The notes beneath the pieces were generated by a model that saw only the letters and a program-made list of their open reading frames with translations, did no database searches and was not told where the DNA came from. The translations under genes were made by a program, and so were the position numbers. Of a stretch of 11,135 nucleotides of DNA, positions 5,581 through 11,135 are shown in pieces (the first letter of the stretch is position 1; each line of letters starts with the position of its first letter). Source of the DNA: Hominisplanchenecus_A murintestinalis (lineage in GTDB: Bacteria; Bacillota; Clostridia; Lachnospirales; Lachnospiraceae); contig NZ_CALPCM010000053.1 in assembly GCF_943193015.1 (NCBI RefSeq), positions 1 through 11,135 of the forward strand, given 5' to 3'.

Positions 5581-7407
5581 ATGAGAAGAGAAGACGTTCG
5601 TAATATCGCGATTATCGCCCATGTGGATCATGGCAAAACCACTCTGGTAGACGAGCTTTTAAAGCAGAGCGGCGTATTCCGCGCCAATCAGGAAGTCGCT
5701 GAGCGCGTCATGGACTCCAACGACTTGGAGCGTGAAAGGGGTATCACGATTTTATCTAAAAACACAGCCGTTTTTTATAAAGATACTAAGATCAACATCA
5801 TCGATACCCCCGGACATGCCGACTTTGGCGGCGAGGTAGAGCGTGTACTGAAAATGGTAAACGGCGTTATCCTGCTGGTAGACGCCTTTGAGGGCGCTAT
5901 GCCACAGACAAAGTTCGTACTGCGCAAGGCGCTCGAACTAAGTCTCCCGGTAGTTGTCTGTGTCAACAAAATCGACCGCCCCGAAGCGCGTCCCGATGAA
6001 GTTGTAGATGAAGTACTTGAGCTTCTGATGGACTTAGATGCTTCAGACGCACAGCTTGACTGCCCATTCCTCTATGCTTCTGCAAAGGCAGGATACGCAG
6101 TGAAAGACCTTTCCGATGAGCCTAAGGACATGACGCCGTTGTTTGAGACTATCCTAGACTATATTCCCGCGCCGGAGGGTGATGAAACAGCCGGGACGCA
6201 GGTATTGATCAGTACCATCGACTACAACGAATACGTGGGGCGCATCGGCGTGGGCAAGGTGGATAACGGCACGATCAAAGTTAACCAGGACTGCATTATG
6301 GTCAACCACCACAACCCGGACACCCAGCAGAAAGTCAAAATCAGCAAACTCTATGAATTTGACGGACTGAATAAAGTGGACGTTCAGGAAGCCACTGTAG
6401 GTTCTATCGTGGCGATTTCCGGTATTGCCGACCTCCATATTGGAGATACATTATGCTCCCCGGATCACATAGAGGCGATTCCATTCCAGAAAATTTCAGA
6501 ACCCACGATTGCCATGCATTTTATCGTAAACGACAGCCCTCTCGCCGGGCAGGAAGGAAAATATGTAACCTCCCGCCATCTGCGCGACCGTCTCTTCCGG
6601 GAACTGAACACCGACGTAAGCTTGCGTGTAGAAGAGACAGACGCCACAGAAGCTTTCAAAGTATCTGGGCGAGGCGAGCTTCATCTGTCGGTACTGATTG
6701 AAAACATGCGCCGTGAAGGTTATGAGTTTGCCGTCAGCAAGGCGGAGGTACTCTACCATACCGATGAGCGCGGCAGGAAGCTTGAACCGATTGAGCTGGC
6801 TTATGTAGACGTACCGGAAGAATTCGCCGGAACTGTCATTCAGAAGCTGAGTCTCCGGAAAGGGGAGCTGCAGGGCATGAGCCTTGCTTCCGGCGGATAC
6901 ACACGCCTGGAATTCTCCATTCCTTCCCGTGGACTTATCGGCTACCGCGGAGAATTCCTGACTGATACAAAAGGAAACGGTATCCTGAATACCATTTTTG
7001 ACGGTTACGCTCCCTATAAAGGAGATATCCAGTATCGGAAACAGGGCAGCCTGATTGCTTTCGAAGCGGGGGAATCTGTAACATACGGCCTGTTCAGCGC
7101 ACAGGAGCGCGGGACGCTCTTTATCGGTCCTGGCGAAAAAGTTTACTCCGGCATGATCATCGGACAGAGCGCAAAACCGGAAGATATTGAGTTAAACGTA
7201 TGCAAGACGAAACACCTGACCAATACCCGTTCCTCCTCCGCGGACGAAGCGCTGAAGCTTACGCCTCCGAAGGTTCTCAGTTTGGAACAGGCGCTGGAGT
7301 TTATTGACACCGATGAACTTCTGGAGGTCACGCCTGAAAGCCTTCGCATCAGGAAAAAAATTCTGGACCCTACTTTAAGAAAACGTTCTAAGATAAATAA
7401 GAAGTGA
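5581..7407 (+). CDS. typA: Ribosome-associated GTPase TypA/BipA
   Basis: This is a translational GTPase of the EF-G family that binds the ribosome and, from work on homologues, aids large-subunit assembly and stress or cold adaptation. The 608-residue length is normal. GTPase motifs are complete: AHVDHGKT (13-20), RERGITI (51-57), DTPGH (75-79), NKID (129-132) and SAK (167-169). Then come a beta-barrel domain (from about 205), two alpha/beta domains including GRGELHLSVLIENMRREGYEF (about 365-385), and the family-specific C-terminal region ending in a lysine/arginine-rich tail. The frame is open back to an ATG at 5533, but that start has no ribosome binding site. The ATG at 5581 gives MRREDVRNIAIIAHVDHGKT, the family's usual N-terminus, and follows AAGGAA by nine bases. 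The SDR gene starts 15 bases after its stop and is probably co-transcribed. Confidence 0.97.
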   Translation: MRREDVRNIAIIAHVDHGKTTLVDELLKQSGVFRANQEVAERVMDSNDLERERGITILSKNTAVFYKDTKINIIDTPGHADFGGEVERVLKMVNGVILLVDAFEGAMPQTKFVLRKALELSLPVVVCVNKIDRPEARPDEVVDEVLELLMDLDASDAQLDCPFLYASAKAGYAVKDLSDEPKDMTPLFETILDYIPAPEGDETAGTQVLISTIDYNEYVGRIGVGKVDNGTIKVNQDCIMVNHHNPDTQQKVKISKLYEFDGLNKVDVQEATVGSIVAISGIADLHIGDTLCSPDHIEAIPFQKISEPTIAMHFIVNDSPLAGQEGKYVTSRHLRDRLFRELNTDVSLRVEETDATEAFKVSGRGELHLSVLIENMRREGYEFAVSKAEVLYHTDERGRKLEPIELAYVDVPEEFAGTVIQKLSLRKGELQGMSLASGGYTRLEFSIPSRGLIGYRGEFLTDTKGNGILNTIFDGYAPYKGDIQYRKQGSLIAFEAGESVTYGLFSAQERGTLFIGPGEKVYSGMIIGQSAKPEDIELNVCKTKHLTNTRSSSADEALKLTPPKVLSLEQALEFIDTDELLEVTPESLRIRKKILDPTLRKRSKINKK

Positions 7408-7422
7408 TAGGAGCAGATAACT

Positions 7423-8157
7423 ATGGGTTTTAAAACAGCTTTGGTAACTGGAGCCTCCCGGGGCATCGGGCGTTCTATCGCCCTGACCCTGGCGGCAAAT
7501 GGCTATCACCTGATGATTACCTGCCATAGAAATGCAGAAATGCTGGAAGAAGTAAAACAATACATCGAATCCCATTTTCCTGTGACCTGCGTCACATTTG
7601 TTGGGGATATGGGAGATTTCCTGGCCGTAGAACAAATGTATTCTGTATTCACAGAATATTTTTCTTCCCTGGATCTACTGGTAAACAACGCCGGAATTTC
7701 CCATCTCGGCCTTCTCACAGATCTCTCCCCTGAGGAATGGGACCGCCTGCTGCAGACGAACCTTTCCTCTGTGTTCTACACTTGCCGCAGCGGCATCCCT
7801 TTGATGCTGCGCCGCAAAAATGGAAAAATCATCAACATTTCCTCCGTCTGGGGTGTAGCAGGCGCTTCCTGTGAAACCGCCTACTCTGCCACCAAAGGCG
7901 GGGTAAACGCACTGACAAAAGCGCTGGCAAAAGAACTGGCTCCCAGTAACATCCAGGTCAATGCCATCGCCTGCGGCGCGATTGACACCGAGATGAACAG
8001 CTTTATGACGGAAGAAGAACTGGAAGCCCTGCTTATGGAAATCCCCGCCGGACGCCTGGGGCGCCCCGACGAGGTTGCCAGCCTGGTATTAGATTTATGC
8101 ACGGAAAACAACTACCTTACCGGGCAGGTCATCCACCTGGACGGCGGATGGATTTAA
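7423..8157 (+). CDS. SDR-family reductase, probable YmfI-type EF-P 5-aminopentanone reductase (FabG-like)
   Basis: The 244-residue protein is a classical short-chain dehydrogenase/reductase. It has the NAD(P)-binding TGASRGIG (9-16), NNAG (88-91), and catalytic Asn113, Ser141, Tyr154 and Lys158 in the YxxxK arrangement, and ends HLDGGWI. Automatic annotation would call it FabG. However, the stretch SSVWGVAGASCETAYSATKG (140-159) and SHLGLLTDLS (93-102) match, as I recall it, Bacillus subtilis YmfI, which reduces the 5-aminopentanone modification on elongation factor P to 5-aminopentanol. FabG usually has a GNxGQxNY-type segment there. Co-transcription with typA, another translation factor, is consistent. 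No fatty-acid synthesis gene is nearby. AGGAG (7409-7413) precedes the ATG by nine bases. Its TAA stop overlaps, tail to tail, the stop of the convergent permease gene. The SDR assignment is near certain; the YmfI role is inference. Confidence 0.9.
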   Translation: MGFKTALVTGASRGIGRSIALTLAANGYHLMITCHRNAEMLEEVKQYIESHFPVTCVTFVGDMGDFLAVEQMYSVFTEYFSSLDLLVNNAGISHLGLLTDLSPEEWDRLLQTNLSSVFYTCRSGIPLMLRRKNGKIINISSVWGVAGASCETAYSATKGGVNALTKALAKELAPSNIQVNAIACGAIDTEMNSFMTEEELEALLMEIPAGRLGRPDEVASLVLDLCTENNYLTGQVIHLDGGWI

Positions 8158-10118
8158 GAAATAATCTTGTAATACGTTTTCGCCGTCCTGCCGTACACCA
8201 GGCAATACAGCAGCCCAAACAGAAGCATGGTGGTGACCGTACACACTGCAAAGAGCCGGACATTGTAGAGGCCAAACACAAACAGCATTCTACGAATCAT
8301 ATTGAAAGCGAAGAAAATATGGACTCCGGCCGCAATCAGCGGCAGATAAAATACCGTCAGCACCTGGCTTCTGATAGAGCTCTTTACCTCTTTTCGGCTC
8401 ATTCCCACTTTCCGCATAATCTGATACCGCTCTCTATCGTCATATCCCTCTGAAATCTGTTTATAATAAATAATCAGCACCGTAGCCATCATAAACAGGA
8501 ATCCCAGAAAAATCCCAAGGAACAGTACGCCTCCATTCAGGGCAAAGAAACTGCTTCTTCCCTCCGCCGCACTCCGCACACTGCCTTCCATTCCGGAAGC
8601 CTGCAGTTCTGCCAGCAAATCTTCATAAACCTGCAATTGTACATCTTCACCCGCATTTATGTCAAACGCACAGTAATACTTCCAAAAACTCTTCAGCGAT
8701 ATCCCTTCGGCCACTCTCTTTGCCGAATCCTTATCCGGCAGAACCAGCCAATATGTGTTCACCACATTTCCTAAATTGTCTGTAGGAAGCGGAAACTCTT
8801 CCAGCTTTTCCTTAATCCGGAACTCTGTATCCCCGAAATACATCGTGTTTTCTTCTACTTCACCTGATACCACACAAAGAAGCACTTCATCTTCCGCCAG
8901 GCTCACATCTTTTCCTGCCAGGCGGTTATAGTCTTGCAGCGTTATACATTCAATATTCGCATAATCCTTTGTTGTTTTGTCATTCCCATAATCCTCTCCG
9001 AAATGGTTTCCTGACTGGTTGACTGTATAATAGGACCTTTCGTAAGCTACTTCATCCACCGATTTTACACCATGCGCAGCCAGAACCTTTTCTTTTATCT
9101 CCTGTACATTTTCCATAACCTCTTTCGAAGAGACATGCATGTCAAAATATATATTCCTGGGATAGCGCACCCGTATGGCATCCTCTGTTCCCAGATACAT
9201 GCAGACCGTCGTAGAAATCAAAATCAACACTCCGGTAGACAGTACGCAGATACTCGCAAGACCTGCTGCATTCTGCTTCATCCGGTACATCATGCCCGAA
9301 ACGGAAATAAAATGATTCCGCTTATAATAAAAGTTCTTTCTTTTCCGCATAAACTTAAGGATAGCGATGCTTCCTGCCGTAAACAGGCAGTAAGTAGCAA
9401 TCACTACCAGAATGACCGCCAGGAAAAAGAATAACATTGCGTCAATCGGATTCTCCACCGTAGCCGCCATATAATAACCAACGCCCAGGAACAAAAAGCC
9501 TACGCTCGTCAGTATCCATCTGGTCTTCGGCTCCTTCTCCCCCACATTTCCGCCTTTTAGCAGCTCTACCGGATTCGCCAGATGAATCTGGCGCAGCGTG
9601 TTCAGGAGATTAATCACAAAAATAATCCCAAACAGAATCGCCGCCTCCGCTATAGCGCGCGGCACGATTTCAAATTTCAAAGACATCTCAAATTCCAACG
9701 CCCGCTCTACACACAGATAAACCAGCTCAGAAAAAAGCACGCCAAATCCCACGCCTGCCGCCATGCTGATTAGAAACGTATCCACGCTCTCCCAAAACAC
9801 TACCCGTCCCAGATGGCGCTTTTCCATTCCCAGAATATTGTACAGACCGAACTCTTTCTTCCTGCGCTTAATCAGGAAACTGTTCGTATAAAACAGGAAA
9901 ATCACCGCAAAAATCCCGATAATCCAGCTCCCGAACCCCATAATCATCTGCACTTCGTTCCCTCCGCGGATATCCCTCATACTCTGGTTCAGGGCAAGCC
10001 CGCGGATAATATAGTACATCATAATTGTCCCCATGCAGGTCAGCATATAGGGCACATAAATACGGGCATTTTTCTTAATATTACTAAACGCCAGCTTTAC
10101 ATAGAAAAATTTACTCAT
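8154..10118 (-). CDS. BceB-type ABC transporter permease (FtsX-like)
   Basis: The 654-residue membrane subunit is of the peptide-antibiotic-sensing and detoxifying BceAB type (bacitracin, lantibiotics and other lipid II-binding peptides). Predicted helices lie at about 20-40, 62-82, 112-135, 158-175, 201-218, 228-253, 286-308, 527-552, 585-605 and 622-645. A hydrophilic extracellular domain of about 215 residues (310-525) sits between helices 7 and 8, the arrangement that defines BceB. The segment SEGYDDRERYQIMRKVGMS (556-574) after helix 8 is the conserved FtsX-type coupling region. The frame extends to an ATG at 10139, but the start at 10116-10118 (MSKFFYVKLAFSNIKKNARIY) fits the family and has GGCGGTGA just before it. 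That start overlaps the end of the ATPase gene by eight bases (ATGAGTAA), so the two are translationally coupled. Which peptide it senses cannot be read from sequence. Confidence 0.93.
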   Translation of the reverse strand: MSKFFYVKLAFSNIKKNARIYVPYMLTCMGTIMMYYIIRGLALNQSMRDIRGGNEVQMIMGFGSWIIGIFAVIFLFYTNSFLIKRRKKEFGLYNILGMEKRHLGRVVFWESVDTFLISMAAGVGFGVLFSELVYLCVERALEFEMSLKFEIVPRAIAEAAILFGIIFVINLLNTLRQIHLANPVELLKGGNVGEKEPKTRWILTSVGFLFLGVGYYMAATVENPIDAMLFFFLAVILVVIATYCLFTAGSIAILKFMRKRKNFYYKRNHFISVSGMMYRMKQNAAGLASICVLSTGVLILISTTVCMYLGTEDAIRVRYPRNIYFDMHVSSKEVMENVQEIKEKVLAAHGVKSVDEVAYERSYYTVNQSGNHFGEDYGNDKTTKDYANIECITLQDYNRLAGKDVSLAEDEVLLCVVSGEVEENTMYFGDTEFRIKEKLEEFPLPTDNLGNVVNTYWLVLPDKDSAKRVAEGISLKSFWKYYCAFDINAGEDVQLQVYEDLLAELQASGMEGSVRSAAEGRSSFFALNGGVLFLGIFLGFLFMMATVLIIYYKQISEGYDDRERYQIMRKVGMSRKEVKSSIRSQVLTVFYLPLIAAGVHIFFAFNMIRRMLFVFGLYNVRLFAVCTVTTMLLFGLLYCLVYGRTAKTYYKIIS

Positions 10119-10878
10119 TTCTGTCACCGCCTGTCGCAAGGATTGTCAGCGTATCCGAAATCTTCTGATACATCTCCTCTTCATTCATCGTGGCACGGTA
10201 AATCTGATGAAACACTTCCCCATCCTTAATAAACAGCACCCGCTTCGCATGGCTTGCCGCTTTGACGCTGTGAGTCACCATAAGAATCGTCTGCCCTTCC
10301 TCGTTTACCTCCTCAAACACCCGCAGAAGCCCCTCCGTCGCGCGGGAATCCAGAGCCCCCGTCGGCTCATCCGCCAGCACCAGCTTCGGATTCGTAATCA
10401 GCGCCCTTGCTACTGCCACTCTTTGCTTCTGCCCTCCTGATACCTCATAGGGATATTTCTCCATAATATCGGTAATCCCAAGCTTCCGCACGATCGGGCG
10501 CATCCGCAAGTTCATTTCCTCATATCCCTTGCCCGAAAGCACCAGAGGAAGAAACACATTATCCTTTAGCGAAAATGTGTCCAGCAAATTGAAATCCTGA
10601 AACACAAATCCCAGGTTCTCCCTGCGGAATGCAGAAATGTCCTTCTCCTTAATTCCCGTAATATTTTCCCCATTCAGCAAAACTTCACCGCTGGTAGGCT
10701 TGTCAAGCGCCGCCAGAATATTCAAAAGCGTCGTCTTTCCCGAACCCGACTCGCCCATAATCGCCACATACTCCCCCTCTTCCACCGAAAACGAAACATT
10801 GCTCAGCGCCTGCACCTGATTCCCGCCGAATCTGGGGACATAAATTTTTTTCAAACTGCGCACTTCCAAAATTGCCAT
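10111..10878 (-). CDS. BceA-type ABC transporter ATP-binding protein
   Basis: The 255-residue cytoplasmic ATPase energises the BceB-type permease encoded just downstream. All nucleotide-binding motifs are intact: Walker A GESGSGKT (42-49), Q-loop Gln94 in FVFQDFNLLD, signature VSGGQ (146-150), Walker B LVLADE (166-171), D-loop ALDS (175-178) and His203. The MacB/LolD/BceA group is indicated by the A-loop region and by 'FVFQDFNLLDTFSLKDNVFLPL'. After the ATPase core a charged tail of about 35 residues carries IYRATMNEEEMYQKISDTL, as in peptide-resistance transporters. Two ATGs lie two codons apart. The second (10876-10878) is chosen because AGGAGG (10887-10892) is eight bases from it but only two from the first. 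No response regulator or histidine kinase is visible before the window ends; it may lie further upstream or elsewhere. Confidence 0.95.
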   Translation of the reverse strand: MAILEVRSLKKIYVPRFGGNQVQALSNVSFSVEEGEYVAIMGESGSGKTTLLNILAALDKPTSGEVLLNGENITGIKEKDISAFRRENLGFVFQDFNLLDTFSLKDNVFLPLVLSGKGYEEMNLRMRPIVRKLGITDIMEKYPYEVSGGQKQRVAVARALITNPKLVLADEPTGALDSRATEGLLRVFEEVNEEGQTILMVTHSVKAASHAKRVLFIKDGEVFHQIYRATMNEEEMYQKISDTLTILATGGDRNE

Positions 10879-10886
10879 GCTCATAA

Positions 10887-10892
10887 CCTCCT
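10887..10892 (-). promoter_or_regulatory. Ribosome binding site that fixes the BceA-type start
   Basis: A perfect AGGAGG on the minus strand lies eight bases before the ATG at 10878 and only two bases before the alternative ATG at 10884, so the internal ATG is favoured. Confidence 0.75.
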
Positions 10893-10925
10893 CATCATAA
10901 AACAGCCTTACATGTTACATCTTAA

Positions 10926-10931
10926 AGTATA
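10926..10931 (-). promoter_or_regulatory. Probable -10 box of the BceAB-type operon (extended, TGC-TATACT)
   Basis: Minus-strand TATACT is preceded by TGC, an extended -10 element, about 35 bases before the ribosome binding site. The hexamer at the -35 position (16-18 bp upstream) matches TTGACA poorly, which suggests a promoter needing an activator; the repeats at 10964-10999 lie where one would bind. Confidence 0.55.
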
Positions 10932-10963
10932 GCAAAAAAGGAACTGTACTGCCATTTCTCCGG

Positions 10964-10999
10964 CTTACAATTCCCTGGGGAATCTTACGATTTTGTAAG
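10964..10999. promoter_or_regulatory. Candidate response-regulator operator: CTTAC/GTAAG repeats around a 6-bp inverted repeat
   Basis: CTTACAA (10964-10970) and TTGTAAG (10993-10999) are perfect inverted repeats. A second CTTAC at 10984-10988 forms CTTAC-N6-GTAAG with the latter and is 20 bases, about two helical turns, from the first. Between them ATTCCC (10970-10975) and GGGAAT (10978-10983) are another perfect inverted repeat. The block lies about 45-80 bp upstream of the predicted transcription start of the BceAB-type operon, where BceR-like OmpR-family activators bind. Confidence 0.5.
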
Positions 11000-11046
11000 G
11001 TTGAATAAATTTATCTTCTTCTAAGTTTGTCTCTCCAAAACATGGT

Positions 11047-11063
11047 AGTGTAAATAAGTGTAA
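11047..11063. repeat. Two AGTGTAA direct repeats with 10-bp period
   Basis: AGTGTAA at 11047-11053 and again at 11057-11063 lie on the same helix face. The second continues into GTAAG, the half-site seen in the candidate operator at 10964-10999, so it may be an additional regulator site. No gene is visible between 11000 and the end of the window. Confidence 0.3.
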
Positions 11064-11088
11064 GCGATACAAAACACACCGTAATGAA

Positions 11089-11133
11089 AAGAAGTGCATG
11101 TTGTGATATACTCTATCAAAACATACACTTCTT
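11089..11133. repeat. Long AT-rich hairpin at the window edge
   Basis: AAGAAGTGCATGTT (11089-11102) and AACATACACTTCTT (11120-11133) match at 13 of 14 positions as inverted repeats. Inside the loop TGATA (11104-11108) and TATCA (11114-11118) pair as well, giving a stem of nearly 20 pairs. In minus-strand RNA the stem ends in TTCTTTTC, so it could be a weak terminator of a gene beyond the window. A transcription-factor operator or a remnant of a repeat is equally possible. Confidence 0.6.
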
Positions 11134-11135
11134 AT

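Noticed and set aside
9813..10229. 138-codon plus-strand ORF opposite the permease and ATPase genes
   Set aside because: Antisense shadow spanning the junction of two solid genes; His/Pro/Gln-rich composition and no start signals.

Overview
The window looks like chromosomal DNA of a gut-type Clostridia, most probably Lachnospiraceae. This is inferred from the gene types (BceAB-type transporter, TypA, an EF-P-reductase-like SDR, an AEC transporter), strong AGGAG-type ribosome binding sites and moderate base composition; no rRNA or other taxonomic marker is present. I count eight protein genes, all apparently intact, and no tRNA, CRISPR array or transposase.

Layout: (1) 110-2515 (+) encodes a large secreted protein of repeated Ig-like modules ending in a small BamE/SmpA-like domain, closed by a strong terminator with a nested hairpin (2547-2606). 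(2) 4063-2655 (-) is a two-gene operon: a divergent CobO/BtuR-like P-loop adenosyltransferase homologue, then an AEC-family permease whose ribosome binding site lies inside the end of the first gene. (3) 4064-4725 holds no gene. Most of it is a large imperfect palindrome (4189-4721) with nested hairpins and degenerate 38-nt tandem repeats; this is the most unusual structure here. (4) 5349-4726 (-) encodes a paralogous SSB built from two OB folds. (5) 5581-8157 (+) is a two-gene operon of typA/bipA and an SDR whose motifs resemble YmfI (EF-P 5-aminopentanone reductase) more than classical FabG, which suggests a translation-related pair. (6) 10878-8154 (-) is a BceAB-type ABC transporter (ATPase, then ten-helix FtsX-like permease with a large extracellular domain), translationally coupled. 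It is preceded by a TATACT -10 box and a cluster of CTTAC/GTAAG inverted and direct repeats placed as expected for an OmpR-family (BceR-like) activator. Its two-component system is not in the window. (7) The last 140 bases carry another long hairpin and no recognisable gene.

The typA-SDR operon and the transporter operon converge so tightly that their stop codons share one TTAA, leaving no room for a dedicated terminator. Several start codons were moved downstream of the longest possible ORF because the ribosome binding site and family alignment favour the internal ATG; reasons are given in each entry.
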